A stretch of 64,000 nucleotides of DNA. It comes from Lacticaseibacillus zeae DSM 20178 = KCTC 3804. GTDB taxonomy: Bacteria; Bacillota; Bacilli; Lactobacillales; Lactobacillaceae. Positions 35,381 through 46,257 of this stretch are shown here, piece after piece. A program made the translations under genes and the position numbers. The notes below the pieces were generated by a model. The model saw only the letters and a list, made by a program, of their open reading frames with translations, was not told where the DNA came from and ran no database searches. The first letter of the stretch is position 1, and the number at the start of each line of letters is the position of its first letter. The stretch is taken from assembly GCF_000260435.1 (NCBI RefSeq), contig NZ_BACQ01000031.1, positions 124,001 to 188,000 of the forward strand. The letters are read 5' to 3'.

Positions 35381-35974
35381 TTAGAATGGCAGATCATCAT
35401 CGGAAATATCGATCGGTTTACCATTATTGGCAAAAGGATCGGGATTAGCAGCATTGCCGTTGTTGCCTTGGCTTTGACCTGCTGCCGGGTTTTGACCCGG
35501 ATTCGATGATGGTGCATTGTTCGGGGCGCTTTGGGAACCAAAGCTAGGTGGGTTTTGCGGCTGCTGGTTATTACCAAACTGCTGCCCACCGCCGTAATTC
35601 TGGTTGCCTTGGCCAGCGGGATTCGCAGGTTCAGACGGTCGTTGTTGTGTCGTTGCCCGTGATTCCAGCAATGCAAAGTTCTCAACGACGACTTCGGTCA
35701 CATAGACTTTCTGCCCTTGCGCATTATCGTAAGAACGCGTCTGAATATGTCCTTCAATCCCGACCAGTGAGCCTTTCTTGGTGAAGTTTGCGAAATTCTC
35801 CGCTGACTTACGCCAGATCACACAATTGATAAAGTCGGTTTCCCGTTCACCGTTTGCACTGCGGAACTGGCGATCAACGGCCAAAGTGAATGAACCGACA
35901 GCTGTACCGCTTTGCGTATAGCGTAAGTCAACATCTCTGGTTAAACGACCTGTCAATGCAACACTGTTAAGCAT
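35381..35974 (-). CDS. ssb: Single-stranded DNA-binding protein (main)
   Basis: A 197-residue protein with an N-terminal OB fold (about 1-108; [20 protein letters not shown]), a Gln/Asn/Gly/Pro-rich flexible linker (about 110-185) and the acidic tip SDDDLPF that recruits partner enzymes. It lies between rpsF and rpsR as usual in Firmicutes. It coats single-stranded DNA at the fork. Confidence 0.96.
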   Translation of the reverse strand: MLNSVALTGRLTRDVDLRYTQSGTAVGSFTLAVDRQFRSANGERETDFINCVIWRKSAENFANFTKKGSLVGIEGHIQTRSYDNAQGQKVYVTEVVVENFALLESRATTQQRPSEPANPAGQGNQNYGGGQQFGNNQQPQNPPSFGSQSAPNNAPSSNPGQNPAAGQSQGNNGNAANPDPFANNGKPIDISDDDLPF

Positions 35975-36003
35975 GCCGTAGCGCCCCTTTCAAAAAGTTA
36001 CAA

Positions 36004-36300
36004 TTAGTCTTCTCGCTTCACGATCATGTGACGCAGAATATCATTATTGATCTTGGCAAGACGGTCAAATTCATTGATCGCTTTGTCATCTTCTGCGGAC
36101 AAGTTCACGATATGATAGAGACCTTCGTTATACTTGTTGATCTCATATGCGAGCTTACGCTTTTGCCAATCCTTGGAATCAATGATGCTGGCACCATTTT
36201 CCTTCAAAATATTGTCAAAACGTTCAACCAAATCAGTCTTTGCAGCATCGTCTAAATCAGGACGAATGATGTAAGTTACTTCATACTTGGTTTCAGCCAT
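36004..36300 (-). CDS. rpsF: 30S ribosomal protein S6
   Basis: A 98-residue protein with the S6 core [16 protein letters not shown] and [17 protein letters not shown]. The start follows GGAGGTGAATCGTC. It is the first gene of the rpsF-ssb-rpsR operon and is likely autoregulated through its leader. Confidence 0.97.
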   Translation of the reverse strand: MAETKYEVTYIIRPDLDDAAKTDLVERFDNILKENGASIIDSKDWQKRKLAYEINKYNEGLYHIVNLSAEDDKAINEFDRLAKINNDILRHMIVKRED

Positions 36301-36327
36301 GACGATTCACCTCCTTATGGACTTTAG

Positions 36328-36348
36328 GCCCCGGTCGTTTGCCGGAGC
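36328..36348 (-). promoter_or_regulatory. Candidate S6:S18 leader hairpin
   Basis: On the minus strand GCTCCGG, a 7-base loop, CCGGGGC, about 25 bases before the rpsF ribosome site. Firmicutes rpsF leaders bind the S6:S18 complex through a CCG-containing hairpin. The loop here does not let me confirm the exact motif. Confidence 0.35.
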
Positions 36349-36426
36349 AAGGAGTAATAAGGCTACAAAAATAGCCGGATACTCACAAGCTAAAATTGTA
36401 GCATAGATTCGCACCGAATACTACTG

Positions 36427-36858
36427 CTAAAATGGTAAATCATCCGTGGCTAGCTCCTGTGAGGCGGACGGATCACCCGCTGGCATGCCATCAGTGCCGG
36501 TTGCCTGCAAGGTGCCGGTCCGCCGACTTTCGGTCACCGCCCGTGATTCCAACCATGCAAAATTATCAACCACCACCGACGTCCGCCACCGCTGTTCACC
36601 TTGTTTATTTTCAAAATGATTGTTACTAATGCGCCCGGCAACGCCGATGAGCGAACCCTTCGTTGTTGAGCTGGCAAAGGTCAACGCCCGTTTGCCAAAA
36701 ATCACGCACTCGATAAAATCCGTTTCGCGTTGTCCGGTTTTGTTCTTAAAAACCCGATCCACAGCCAGCGTAAAGCGAACCAGCTCCAAATCAGCTGCTG
36801 TTTTAAACACCTCTGGTTCTTTCGTCAGCCGACCTGTCAAACTCACACAATTTAGCAT
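36427..36858 (-). CDS. Second single-stranded DNA-binding protein (SSB paralogue)
   Basis: A 143-residue SSB with an OB fold (NCVSLTGRLTKEPEVFKT, then TDFIECVIFGKRA) and a short linker that still ends in DDLPF. It is shorter than the main SSB encoded two genes downstream. Many Firmicutes have a second, competence-linked SsbB, but that protein usually lacks the acidic tip; here it is kept. It may also belong to a remnant phage or plasmid. No competence box is evident. The ATG follows GGAGGATGGCAT. Confidence 0.85.
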   Translation of the reverse strand: MLNCVSLTGRLTKEPEVFKTAADLELVRFTLAVDRVFKNKTGQRETDFIECVIFGKRALTFASSTTKGSLIGVAGRISNNHFENKQGEQRWRTSVVVDNFAWLESRAVTESRRTGTLQATGTDGMPAGDPSASQELATDDLPF

Positions 36859-36999
36859 ATGCCATCCTCCATCTCATCGCGCTATTTTCGCTGTCGGCTA
36901 TACATTACGCAAAAAGTTTCGCGCTTGACCAGATAGTACGCGTTTGTCTTTTGGAAAATTTCGCACTGACGGGGCTGCTTTTTTTTAAGAGAATGACGA

Positions 37000-38226
37000 C
37001 TATTCTTGACTTAATTGTATCCTGATTTTTTTAAAAAAAACGGGAACAGATGCGAGCATCATAACAGTGCCTAAGAGGAATATTATAACCGGCGTTGTTG
37101 TGATGTGTGATAATGGCGCACTAGTAATTGCTGCAATGGGATTTGCTAGTGAGAAGATAGTTAAAATTGCTCCTATGACCATGCCTATATGATTGCTAGG
37201 AACCGAGAGTTGAACTGTAGAGAAATACAAAATTGAACCGATCGAATTGCATATGCCATATCCCAACCATGAGATGACAACACCTACGATTCCAAATACT
37301 TCTCTATGTTGGAGACTAAATAAGCCAATCAACAAAATCATCACGCCTTGTAGTAGAAGAAAATATGGGAAGTTTCTAGCTGTAAATATTTTTTTGCCTT
37401 TATGTTTAACATTAACCGCAAATGCGCCCAGAATTGAGCCTACTGTAAAAGATAAATCAATTGAGTTGTACATATACGTGAAACCAGAAAAAACATCTAT
37501 TGACAGTTTTGGCATCAACAACCATACCGTCCAAAAGCAAAAATTGGTTACCAGTGCTACTGGAACAATAACCGAAATCAAAAAATTTTTCCGAATAATT
37601 TTCATGCCAATTAAAAACTTGTTGGCATCCTTTGCAACCAGTGATGTAACATCTACTTTTTTCCCTGCTTTCGCTTCGATGCTCAATCGAGTAATAAGAA
37701 GGTAGGAAAGAACATAAAGTACAAGCGACAAAACTAAGCCAATACTTACATTTCCGAAAAAAATAAAAATTGCAGAAAGACCAGCTGATAACACCGAAGA
37801 TAGTTGATTTGCAATTGATACCCAGGAATTTGCTGTAATAAGATCCTCTTTCCCATGTACTATCGAAGGAACGATTGATTCTGTTAACGGACTGTAGACT
37901 ATGTTTAGGACTGAGTTAATCACAACGGTCACCATCACACTGAGGATTGGATAATCAAACAGGTGATAAATGGCTAAGCCTAAGATAGTGTTTAAAACTC
38001 TAATCCCAACTACTGTCTTCAACAAATAAATTTTGTTTACCTTATCTGATAAGTATCCCCCTACAAAGGTGAATAATGTGGCTATCATTGAAATAAGGCC
38101 TAACAGCGAAATGTAACCTTGGTCACGTGTAACTTTATAAATGTACCAATATGCAAAGAGCACTAGTGCACCATTAGTCAGTGTGTCAAAGAAATCGCTG
38201 AAAATAATTTGTTTGATTCGTGCCAT
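37000..38226 (-). CDS. MFS transporter, AT-rich, probably acquired
   Basis: A 408-residue membrane protein with about twelve hydrophobic segments. It has the MFS loop motif GGYLSDKVNK between segments 2 and 3 and a general layout like macrolide/peptide efflux permeases (Mef-like group). The ATG at 38226 has GAGGAG 5 bases upstream; the longer frame is not supported. Its codon use and base composition are clearly richer in A and T than gyrA or ssb on each side, and it interrupts the usual rpsF-gyrA spacing, so it was probably gained by transfer. Its substrate is unknown. Confidence 0.8.
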   Translation of the reverse strand: MARIKQIIFSDFFDTLTNGALVLFAYWYIYKVTRDQGYISLLGLISMIATLFTFVGGYLSDKVNKIYLLKTVVGIRVLNTILGLAIYHLFDYPILSVMVTVVINSVLNIVYSPLTESIVPSIVHGKEDLITANSWVSIANQLSSVLSAGLSAIFIFFGNVSIGLVLSLVLYVLSYLLITRLSIEAKAGKKVDVTSLVAKDANKFLIGMKIIRKNFLISVIVPVALVTNFCFWTVWLLMPKLSIDVFSGFTYMYNSIDLSFTVGSILGAFAVNVKHKGKKIFTARNFPYFLLLQGVMILLIGLFSLQHREVFGIVGVVISWLGYGICNSIGSILYFSTVQLSVPSNHIGMVIGAILTIFSLANPIAAITSAPLSHITTTPVIIFLLGTVMMLASVPVFFKKIRIQLSQE

Positions 38227-38404
38227 ATCGTTCTCCTCAAATAATCGGTGACCATTTCCGACTGTTATATTCGCGTCTAAAGTTACTTGAATTTTAAGAT
38301 TATGTGCATAGATGTCAAACATTTCGGTCTTGTGATTTTCTCTCTGGACTTTTGCTTTTCCTCCTAACATTCAATCTCCAGCACGTTTAGAAATCTATCT
38401 CACG

Positions 38405-38456
38405 CAAAAAATACCGCCCAATCCACCCATCATCTGGGCAGGATTGAACGGTATTC
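38405..38456 (-). terminator. Terminator after gyrA
   Basis: On the minus strand AATACCG..CAATCC pairs with GGATTG..CGGTATT around a loop containing a small CCCAGATGATGGG stem, and is followed by TTTTG. It lies 22 bases after the gyrA stop. Confidence 0.85.
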
Positions 38457-38477
38457 CTCATAATGACTCAGGCATGT

Positions 38478-41096
38478 TTAGTCCTCGTCATCGCTATTAG
38501 CATCAGATGCAGGCTGATCAGTCTCAGCGCGATCCAGCAGTTTGTTGACCTGCTCATCGGCATTGCCTGCGTATTGCCCGTCAGCTGGTTGCTGATTGGG
38601 GTCAGTCGGTCCGGCTTGCGGATCGGTTGGCTGGTCTGGCTTATTGCCATCTTCCGGATCATCGGTTTCCGGTTCAACCTTGGCCATCGTTGCGACTTTG
38701 GCATCATCGTCTACCCGAATTAACCGGACACCCAGGGTTGCGCGGCCTGTCTGTGAGACGCTTTGGATATTGAAGCGAATCATGACACCGGAATCGGTCA
38801 TGACCAGAATATCCTCAGTCCCGTCAACGGTTGTCACACCGGCAAGCGGGCCGTTCTTTTCAGTAATGTTAGCGGTCTTGATACCTTTACCGCCACGACC
38901 CTTGATTGGGTATTCCTTCGCGGCAGTGCGCTTCCCGTAACCCTTTTCGGAAATCACGAAGACTTCGGAATCCGGTTTGAGAATGTCGGAGCCGACAACG
39001 TAATCATGGTCACGCAGGCGAATGCCGCGGACCCCTGTCGCTGATCGACCCATCGAGCGCACATCTTGTTCTTTGAAGGCCACACTGTAACCCAGATGCG
39101 TGCCGATCAGGATATTATCCTGACCTGATGTCAAAATGACATTATTGAGCTCGTCATGATCTTTCAGATTCAACGCGATCAGGCCATTGCTGCGAATGTT
39201 GGCAAATTCTTTGACCGGCGTGCGTTTAACGACACCATTTTGCGTGACGAAGAATAGGTACCGGTCATCTTTTTGTCCTTCGTGGACGTTGATGACGGTT
39301 TGAATCTTTTCGCCAGCGCCGACACCAAGCAAGTTGATAATCGGAATGCCTTTTGCTGTGCGGCTGTATTCCGGAATTTCGTAGCCTTTACTACGATAGA
39401 CCTTCCCTTTGTTGGTGAAGAATAGCAGCACATCATGGGTCGAGGTTGAAATCAGCCGTTCAACAAAGTCGTCATCATGAACGTTCATACCTTGAATCCC
39501 GCGGCCGCCACGATTTTGCGCCTTAAATTCGCTGGTTGCCAGGCGTTTGACGTACCCGTTATGGCTCAACGTGATCACGACATCTTCCTGTTCAATCAGA
39601 TCTTCGTCTTCAAGGCTCAATACTTCGCCGACCAACAGCTCTGTCCGCCGCTTGTCGCCAAATTTCTTTTGAATATCCAGTAATTCGTCGTAAATGATCT
39701 GGTGAACCCGTTCAGGTTTGGCAAGAATATCGGTGTAGTCCGCAATCGCTGCTTCAACATCTTTATATTCGTTTTCAACCTTGTCGCGTTCCAGACCGGT
39801 CAGGCGAACCAGCCGCATGTCCAAAATGGCTTGGCTTTGTTTGTCGGACAACTTGAACTTGTCCATCAAGATGACTTTGGCCTTGTCCCCGGTTTCGGAA
39901 CTGCGGATAATCGTAATGATTTCATCAATATGATCAAGCGCAATCCGCAAGCCTTCGAGAATGTGCTCGCGCGCCTTGGCTTTCTTCAGTTCATATTGTG
40001 TCCGCCGCCGAATAACATTTTCCTGATGATCCAGGTAATATTGCAGGATCTGTTTTAAACTCAACAGCTTCGGCGCACCGTTGACAATCGCGACCATGTT
40101 AAAGGAAAAACCGGTCTGCAGCGGTGTTAGCTTGTACAGATTGTTCAGGATCACTGAAGCACTGGCATCCCGCCGCACATCAATGACGATCCGCATCCCG
40201 TCACGATCAGATTCATCCCGCAACGTGACAATGCCATCGATCTTCTTTTCGTGAACCAGATCCGCAATCCGTTCCACCATTTTGGCCTTATTGACCATAT
40301 ACGGAATCTCGGTAATAACGATTCGTTCACGGCCGGATTTTTCGGTCTGAACATCGACTTTCCCGCGCAACACAATGGTTCCGCGGCCGGTTTCATAAGC
40401 GTGGCGAATGCCCGACTTGCCCATGACCACGCCGCCTGTCGGAAAATCAGGTCCCGGCAGCTCCTGCATCAAGTCCGCGGTGGTCGCATCCGGATTGTCC
40501 ATCAGCACGTGCAAGGCGGAAATGGTTTCAGACAGATTATGCGGGGGAATATTGGTGGTCATCCCGACCGCAATCCCGGTAGCGCCGTTAACCAGTAAGT
40601 TCGGGAACCGCGCCGGCAAAACAACCGGCTCTTTTTCGGTACCATCATAGTTGTCCTGAAAATCAATCGTGTCTTTATTGATATCGCGCAACATTTCAAC
40701 GGCGATTTTACTCATTCGGGCTTCGGTATACCGCATCGCAGCGGCACCGTCACCGTCGACCGACCCAAAATTTCCGTGGCCATCAACCAGCATATATCGG
40801 TAGCTGAAATCCTGCGCCATCCGCACGAGTCCTTCATAAATCGAGCTGTCACCATGCGGATGGTATTTCCCCATGACATCCCCGACAATCCGCGCACTCT
40901 TCTTATACGGCTTATCCGGCGTCACTCCGAGTTCATTCATGCCATACAGGATCCGTCGTTGAACCGGCTTGAGGCCATCGCGAACGTCAGGCAAGGCCCG
41001 CGCCACAATGACACTCATCGCGTATTCAAGGAATGATTTACGCATTGTTTCGCCGAGATTCACATTCGTAATCCGGCTTTCTTGGCGATCATCCAT
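38478..41096 (-). CDS. gyrA: DNA gyrase subunit A
   Basis: An 872-residue topoisomerase subunit. The active Tyr123 is in [10 protein letters not shown], and the quinolone region [10 protein letters not shown] is wild-type in kind (Ser84 and Glu88 at the usual resistance positions). The GyrA box is represented by [18 protein letters not shown]-type blade motifs. A long acidic, Pro/Gln-rich tail (about 800-872) ends in DDED. With GyrB it adds negative supercoils. The start follows AGAGGAGAC. It lies 65 bases after gyrB. Confidence 0.97.
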   Translation of the reverse strand: MDDRQESRITNVNLGETMRKSFLEYAMSVIVARALPDVRDGLKPVQRRILYGMNELGVTPDKPYKKSARIVGDVMGKYHPHGDSSIYEGLVRMAQDFSYRYMLVDGHGNFGSVDGDGAAAMRYTEARMSKIAVEMLRDINKDTIDFQDNYDGTEKEPVVLPARFPNLLVNGATGIAVGMTTNIPPHNLSETISALHVLMDNPDATTADLMQELPGPDFPTGGVVMGKSGIRHAYETGRGTIVLRGKVDVQTEKSGRERIVITEIPYMVNKAKMVERIADLVHEKKIDGIVTLRDESDRDGMRIVIDVRRDASASVILNNLYKLTPLQTGFSFNMVAIVNGAPKLLSLKQILQYYLDHQENVIRRRTQYELKKAKAREHILEGLRIALDHIDEIITIIRSSETGDKAKVILMDKFKLSDKQSQAILDMRLVRLTGLERDKVENEYKDVEAAIADYTDILAKPERVHQIIYDELLDIQKKFGDKRRTELLVGEVLSLEDEDLIEQEDVVITLSHNGYVKRLATSEFKAQNRGGRGIQGMNVHDDDFVERLISTSTHDVLLFFTNKGKVYRSKGYEIPEYSRTAKGIPIINLLGVGAGEKIQTVINVHEGQKDDRYLFFVTQNGVVKRTPVKEFANIRSNGLIALNLKDHDELNNVILTSGQDNILIGTHLGYSVAFKEQDVRSMGRSATGVRGIRLRDHDYVVGSDILKPDSEVFVISEKGYGKRTAAKEYPIKGRGGKGIKTANITEKNGPLAGVTTVDGTEDILVMTDSGVMIRFNIQSVSQTGRATLGVRLIRVDDDAKVATMAKVEPETDDPEDGNKPDQPTDPQAGPTDPNQQPADGQYAGNADEQVNKLLDRAETDQPASDANSDDED

Positions 41097-41161
41097 TAAG
41101 CGAAAAGTCTCCTCTCAAAAGTTCTCATATCCGACCGGTTTGCTATCCGTCAATCGGTCAA

Positions 41162-43123
41162 TTACACATCAATATTATTCGGGTCAACGAAGACCGCGTT
41201 TTCTTCAATGAATTTCCGCCGCGGTTCAACATGATCGCCCATCAGCATTTCAAAAATGCCATCGGCTTCTTCCGCGTCTTTTGGCGATACCCGTAACAGG
41301 CGCCGCGTATCCGGATCCATCGTTGTCTCCCAGAGCTGACTGGCATCCATTTCACCCAGGCCTTTGTACCGTTGAATATCCGGCTTCGGACTCGGTGGCA
41401 GTTGCCCAAGAATGTCTTGCAGCTCTTCATCGGAATCGATATAGCGCATCATCTTGCCCTGCCGTAAGCGATACAACGGTGGCTGCGCGATATAAACGTA
41501 GCCGGCATCAAGTACTGGCCGCATGTAGCGATAAATCAACGTCAGTAACAAGGTCCGAATATGCGCCCCATCGACATCAGCATCGGTCATGATAATCAGC
41601 TTGTGATAGCGCGCCTTGGTAATATCAAAATCTTGACCGAATCCGGTGCCCATCGCAGTAAACAGCGTGCGGATTTCTTCATTCGCCAAAATCCGTTCCA
41701 TCGAAGCCTTTTCAACATTCAGGATCTTCCCGCGAATCGGCAAGATTGCCTGTGTCAAACGGCTACGACCGGATTTAGCCGAACCACCGGCAGAATCCCC
41801 TTCGACAATGAATAATTCCGAGATTTCCGGATCCTTACTGGTATTGTCCGCCAGTTTGCCGGGCAAGTTAGAGATTTCCAAGCCACTCTTCTTGCGGGTG
41901 ACTTCACGGGCGCGTTTGGCAGCGAGACGGGCTTTGCTGGCAAGCATGGCTTTGTCAATAATCAACTTGCCATCAGCCGGGTGTTCCATCAGAAACTTGT
42001 TAAAATGATCGGAAAATGTCCGGTCCACAACCGTCCGCGCATCCGAGTTGCCTAGCTTGGTCTTGGTCTGGCCTTCAAACTGCGGATCAGGGTGTTTGAC
42101 CGAGACAACTGCCGTTAACCCCTCGCGAACATCGTCACCGCTAAGTGGATCATCGCTGTCCTTCAGTGCCCCGGAACGCCGGGCATAATCGTTGATGACG
42201 CGGGTCAGCGCTGTTTTAAATCCGGTTTCATGCGTCCCGCCTTCATAGGTGTGGATATTATTGGCAAATGTCAGCAGCGTGCTGTGATAGTCGTTGGTGT
42301 ACTGCAACGCCACTTCTACCGTGATGCCTTTATCCTGACCTTCCACATAAATCGGTTCTTGCAGCAGGTTTTCCTTTTTCTCCGTCAAAAAGTCGACGTA
42401 GGATTTCAGCCCGCCTTCATAGTGAAAGACCAGCTTCTCATGGGTGGCCGCGCGCTTATCGGTAAACGTCAGCTTGAGGCCCTTGTTCAGGAACGCCAAC
42501 TCGCGAATCCTGGTGGTCAGCACTTTATCATCAAACGTGGTTGTCTCGGTGAAAATATCCGGATCGGGCTGAAAATGAACTTTGGTCCCGTGTTCATGTT
42601 CCGGCGCAGTGCCGATCACCTTCATCAGGGTATTGACCTTACCGCGAACAAAATCAATGTAATACCGCTTGCCGCCGCGGCTAACCGTCACGTCCAGATT
42701 TGTCGACAAGGCGTTGACAACAGAAGCACCGACACCGTGCAACCCGCCGGACACCTTATACCCGCCACCGCCGAATTTACCGCCGGCATGCAAAACCGTA
42801 TAAACGGTCTCCAGTGCCGGCCGACCGGTTTTGGCCTGGATATCGACCGGAATCCCGCGACCATTATCCGTCACGGTGACACTATTGTCCGGATTGACTT
42901 CGACTTCGATTTGAGTCGCAAACCCAGCCAACGCTTCATCAATCCCGTTATCGATAATTTCCCAAGCCAAATGATGCAGGCCTTGGCTGCTTGTAGAGCC
43001 AATATACATCCCTGGCCGCTTCCGAACCGCTTCCAGACCTGAAAGCACTTGAATCTGGCTGGCATCATATTCTGCGGCCAGCTCTTCTTTCTTCTCTTCG
43101 GCCGATTCTTTCTTGTCCGTCAC
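41162..43123 (-). CDS. gyrB: DNA gyrase subunit B
   Basis: A 653-residue ATPase subunit with [18 protein letters not shown] and the Asn-containing IIDNGIDEA in the ATP site, then the Toprim motifs [11 protein letters not shown] and [12 protein letters not shown]. The start codon is GTG at 43123 with AAGGAGGATAA upstream. It is in the yaaA-recF-gyrB-gyrA transcript. Confidence 0.97.
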   Translation of the reverse strand: MTDKKESAEEKKEELAAEYDASQIQVLSGLEAVRKRPGMYIGSTSSQGLHHLAWEIIDNGIDEALAGFATQIEVEVNPDNSVTVTDNGRGIPVDIQAKTGRPALETVYTVLHAGGKFGGGGYKVSGGLHGVGASVVNALSTNLDVTVSRGGKRYYIDFVRGKVNTLMKVIGTAPEHEHGTKVHFQPDPDIFTETTTFDDKVLTTRIRELAFLNKGLKLTFTDKRAATHEKLVFHYEGGLKSYVDFLTEKKENLLQEPIYVEGQDKGITVEVALQYTNDYHSTLLTFANNIHTYEGGTHETGFKTALTRVINDYARRSGALKDSDDPLSGDDVREGLTAVVSVKHPDPQFEGQTKTKLGNSDARTVVDRTFSDHFNKFLMEHPADGKLIIDKAMLASKARLAAKRAREVTRKKSGLEISNLPGKLADNTSKDPEISELFIVEGDSAGGSAKSGRSRLTQAILPIRGKILNVEKASMERILANEEIRTLFTAMGTGFGQDFDITKARYHKLIIMTDADVDGAHIRTLLLTLIYRYMRPVLDAGYVYIAQPPLYRLRQGKMMRYIDSDEELQDILGQLPPSPKPDIQRYKGLGEMDASQLWETTMDPDTRRLLRVSPKDAEEADGIFEMLMGDHVEPRRKFIEENAVFVDPNNIDV

Positions 43124-43164
43124 TGGTTATCCTCCTTAAAAACACGTTTCCCGATACAGCAAAC

Positions 43165-44283
43165 CTACGCTTGTTTAGACAAAACCCCATCCTGCACCCG
43201 GAAAATAGCTGGTGCCGTGATGATTTCTTTTTGAATGCCATCCAGACTGGTAGTCGTCAGAAACGTCTGGACTTTGCTCTGAATGGCCTTGAGCAAGTGG
43301 GTCTGGCGCATCGCATCAAGTTCAGACAAAACGTCATCCAGCAACAAAACCGGATACTCGCCAGTCTGATCTTTCATTAAATCAATTTCTGCCAGCTTGA
43401 CTGCCAAAGCCGTGGTACGTTGCTGTCCCTGACTGCCAAAATCGGCAACATCCTTTTCATTGACAATGAAGGCAACATCATCGCGGTGCGGCCCGACTAG
43501 GCTGGTTCCCTGTTCGATTTCACGTGCTTGCTGCTTCGCAAACAACGCGCCCAACGCCGCATAAGCCGCTTCACTATTTTGTTGCGCCTCCGCATCGACC
43601 TGGGTCTGGTACGAAAAGCGCAAATTTTCGCGTCCCTTGGTAATATCCTGTTGAATCGCCGCAGCGTACTCCGACATGGTTTGCAACAACTTGGCACGCG
43701 CGGTGATCAACTCGGCCCCAAAGGCAGCTAGCGAATCCGTCAAAACATCCAGATACACAAGATCTTTGGCCTGATGGTACTTTAGCTGCTTTAAGTAAGC
43801 ATTGCGCTGCTTGAGGAACGTTTTGTATTGACTCAGGTTATAGAGATATTTCGAACTCATCTGGCCAAATTCCATGTCGATAAACCGACGTCGGCCAGCC
43901 GGGCTTCCCTTAACGATCGCCAAGTCCTCAGGGGCAAACAAAATGACATTGAAATGTCCTAAGTATTGCGACAATTTCGATTGTTCGATCCGATCAATTC
44001 GGGCCCGTTTGCCTTGGTGACTGATGACAAGCTCCAACTGATGGGTGCCGCTCTGCCGGGAAATCCGTCCGGAAACCCGCGCAAAATCGCTGCCGAACCG
44101 AATTAAATCTTTGTCACTGTTGGTTCGGTGGCTGCGAGCCAATGCCAAGACGTAAATCGCTTCAAGCAAGTTGGTCTTGCCCTGCGCATTCTCGCCTATC
44201 AGGACATTGATTTCCGGAGAAAAAGCCGTATCGACAGTGGCATAATTGCGATAATTCTTTAACGTCAAATGATCCAGCTTCAT
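43165..44283 (-). CDS. recF: DNA replication/repair protein RecF
   Basis: A 372-residue SMC-like ATPase with Walker A GENAQGKTN near residue 30, the LVGPHRDD motif and the signature GSQGQQRTTALAVKLAE with LLLDDVLSELD as Walker B. It loads RecA at gaps with RecO and RecR. Its ATG overlaps the yaaA stop (ATGA), so translation is coupled. Confidence 0.96.
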   Translation of the reverse strand: MKLDHLTLKNYRNYATVDTAFSPEINVLIGENAQGKTNLLEAIYVLALARSHRTNSDKDLIRFGSDFARVSGRISRQSGTHQLELVISHQGKRARIDRIEQSKLSQYLGHFNVILFAPEDLAIVKGSPAGRRRFIDMEFGQMSSKYLYNLSQYKTFLKQRNAYLKQLKYHQAKDLVYLDVLTDSLAAFGAELITARAKLLQTMSEYAAAIQQDITKGRENLRFSYQTQVDAEAQQNSEAAYAALGALFAKQQAREIEQGTSLVGPHRDDVAFIVNEKDVADFGSQGQQRTTALAVKLAEIDLMKDQTGEYPVLLLDDVLSELDAMRQTHLLKAIQSKVQTFLTTTSLDGIQKEIITAPAIFRVQDGVLSKQA

Positions 44284-44492
44284 GCGCTCACGATCACATA
44301 AGTCTGACCGGCAACTTCAATCTGATCATCCGGATATAATTTCCGGCCACGACGGTCTTCGGCTGCACCGTTAACGGTTACCGGGTGCTCGCCTAGATAC
44401 CACTTAGCTGCACCACCGTTATCAATGAGACCGGCTTCTTTCAGAAACTGACCCAATGTCAAAAATGCGGTCGTGATTTTGATGGTTGTCAT
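44280..44492 (-). CDS. yaaA: S4-domain RNA-binding protein YaaA
   Basis: A 70-residue S4-like protein (ITTAFLTLGQFLKEAGLIDN then AKWYLGEHPVTVNG). It is the usual small gene between dnaN and recF in Firmicutes. The start at 44492 has GGAGGGCGACG upstream; 23 upstream codons in the frame are not supported. It is the first gene of the recF-gyrBA operon. Confidence 0.92.
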   Translation of the reverse strand: MTTIKITTAFLTLGQFLKEAGLIDNGGAAKWYLGEHPVTVNGAAEDRRGRKLYPDDQIEVAGQTYVIVSA

Positions 44493-44567
44493 CGTCGTCG
44501 CCCTCCAATCCGAAAAGTACCGGCAAATCGCATGAAATCGCGCTTTGCCGCAGATGAACACATAACA

Positions 44568-44596
44568 ATTATACCCTTTTGTACATTAAAAAACAA
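44568..44596 (-). promoter_or_regulatory. Promoter of yaaA-recF-gyrB-gyrA
   Basis: On the minus strand TTGTTT, a 17-base spacer, then TATAAT, about 75 bases before the yaaA start. Further upstream (44640-44740) lie A/T-rich nested inverted repeats (AAAAACAG/CTGTTTTT and CCTTAAAAA/TTTTTAAGG) of unknown role; nothing else is seen in 44600-44860. Confidence 0.65.
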
Positions 44597-44864
44597 TTCT
44601 AAACAGGCATTTAAGCGGCTCTAAGCTAATTTGACACCAAGACGCCCCCCTAGACTAAAAACCCTTAAAAAGCCCAAAAACAGCCAAATTTTCAATTCTA
44701 CTGTTTTTAGCCTAGCCTAAAGCGGTTTTTAAGGATGCTTAGTTATGGGGGCTTGTTGCCAAATGACGCAATGATTGTGAACTTTGCTGAAAAAAAAGGT
44801 GAACACAAACGTATGTTCCCAATATTTACTCAGTGGCTACGAATTCAGCTGGACGAGTGTTCAA

Positions 44865-44904
44865 AAAAAGATTCCAGAGCATTTTCCGCTCCGGAATCTT
44901 TTTA
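44865..44904 (-). terminator. Terminator after dnaN
   Basis: On the minus strand AAAGATTCCGGAGC, a 7-base loop, GCTCTGGAATCTTT, then TTTT. It lies about 30 bases after the dnaN stop and separates dnaA-dnaN from the yaaA operon. Confidence 0.85.
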
Positions 44905-44935
44905 TACTTAACACTTATAGCTGTTACATCACACT

Positions 44936-46075
44936 CTAGAATGTCCGCACTGGCGTAATGAGTTGGATGAACTTTTCCTTGTCTTCCGTCGGCACCAAGG
45001 TGAATGGGCGCAACGGGGCGGTGAAGTCAACTTCGATGGCGGTTTGGCCAAAGCCTTGGAGCGCGTCCTTCATGTAGTCAGGGTTGAAGGAAATCTCGAG
45101 ATCTTCGCCGGTCAACTTGTTAAAGGTGAGGACTTCTTCGACATTCCCGACATCAGGCGAGTTGCCGTAAATCGTGGCTTTTTGATCCGCAATGTTGAGC
45201 ACCAACCGAACCACGTTATTGCTGCTTGCGTGACTCAGCAAGCTCGCACGCTGAATAGACGCCAATAAGACCGGCGCATCGAATTCGACTTGCGTATTGC
45301 TCGACGTTGGAATCAGCCGACTGGTATCCGGGTAATTGCCTTCAAGCAACCGAGAATAAAAGGCGGTTTGACCAAAAACGAACAAAACCTGATTTTCGGC
45401 AATTCGAATTTCGATTTTTTCGACATCCTCGCTCAGCATCCGACTCAATTCGGTGAGGCTCTTACCGGGAATAATGATGTCGTAATTGGTGGTACTTGCA
45501 CTCGGCAATGTCAGGGTTCGTTGCGCTAGTCGATGCGAATCAGTCGCAACGGCCACCAATTGATCGCCCATAATTGTGAAATGCACACCTGTCAAAATCG
45601 GGCGACTTTCTTGATTGGAAACGGCGATAACCGTTTGATTGATCAACTGCCGCAGCACTTCAGCCGGGACGGTCAACGCTTCATCAGCGGTAATTTCCGG
45701 TAACCGGGGATAGTTATTGGCGTCCAAGCCGTTAATCGTAAATTCGGAAGCACCGGAAGTAATGACGGTTTGAAAATTATCTTTGACTTCTAAGGTCATT
45801 TTGTCTTCCGGCAATCGCTTGACGATTTCACTAAAGAAACGTGCAGGCAACACGATTTCTCCGGTGCTGTCGATTTGAAGATCGTTGTTCTCATCAGCAA
45901 TATTGATACGTGATTCGATCGAAATATCGGCATCACTACCGGTAAGTACCAGTCCCGTATCAGTGAGGACGATTTTTAAACCAGTCAGGATCGGAATCGT
46001 GGTTTTGGTTGAAATAGCCCGGGCAACGTCATTCAAGGTTTTCAAGAATGTGGATCGGGTAATCGTAAATTTCAT
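44936..46075 (-). CDS. dnaN: DNA polymerase III beta subunit (sliding clamp)
   Basis: A 379-residue clamp with three similar domains. It starts MKFTITRSTFLKTLNDVARA and ends LITPVRTF, both normal for Firmicutes. The start follows GGAGGCTCTT. It is co-transcribed with dnaA; the gap between them holds DnaA boxes. Confidence 0.97.
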   Translation of the reverse strand: MKFTITRSTFLKTLNDVARAISTKTTIPILTGLKIVLTDTGLVLTGSDADISIESRINIADENNDLQIDSTGEIVLPARFFSEIVKRLPEDKMTLEVKDNFQTVITSGASEFTINGLDANNYPRLPEITADEALTVPAEVLRQLINQTVIAVSNQESRPILTGVHFTIMGDQLVAVATDSHRLAQRTLTLPSASTTNYDIIIPGKSLTELSRMLSEDVEKIEIRIAENQVLFVFGQTAFYSRLLEGNYPDTSRLIPTSSNTQVEFDAPVLLASIQRASLLSHASSNNVVRLVLNIADQKATIYGNSPDVGNVEEVLTFNKLTGEDLEISFNPDYMKDALQGFGQTAIEVDFTAPLRPFTLVPTEDKEKFIQLITPVRTF

Positions 46076-46192
46076 AAGAGCCTCCCGTACGTTTATTTAT
46101 ATATATAATATAAAGCTTTTTAAGTAATAGTAATAGGCCGTGTTCAAACTGTGGAAAACTTTGAGAAACAACAGCCAGAAAAGTTATGCACT

Positions 46193-46257
46193 TGTGGATA
46201 AGTGCAAGGGACAAAGTTGGTGGGTTTTCGCAGTTGTCCACAAGTGGATTATCCACG
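46193..46257. other. DnaA-box cluster between dnaA and dnaN
   Basis: TGTGGATAA (46193-46201, perfect), TTGTCCACA (46234-46242) and TTATCCACG (46249-46257, overlapping the dnaA stop), plus TGTGGAAAA near 46150. This is the second cluster of a split origin as known from Bacillus-type oriC. Confidence 0.75.

Noticed and set aside
42230-43042. A 270-codon plus-strand frame within gyrB
   Set aside because: It is a shadow of the conserved gyrB reading frame; no ribosome site or domain.
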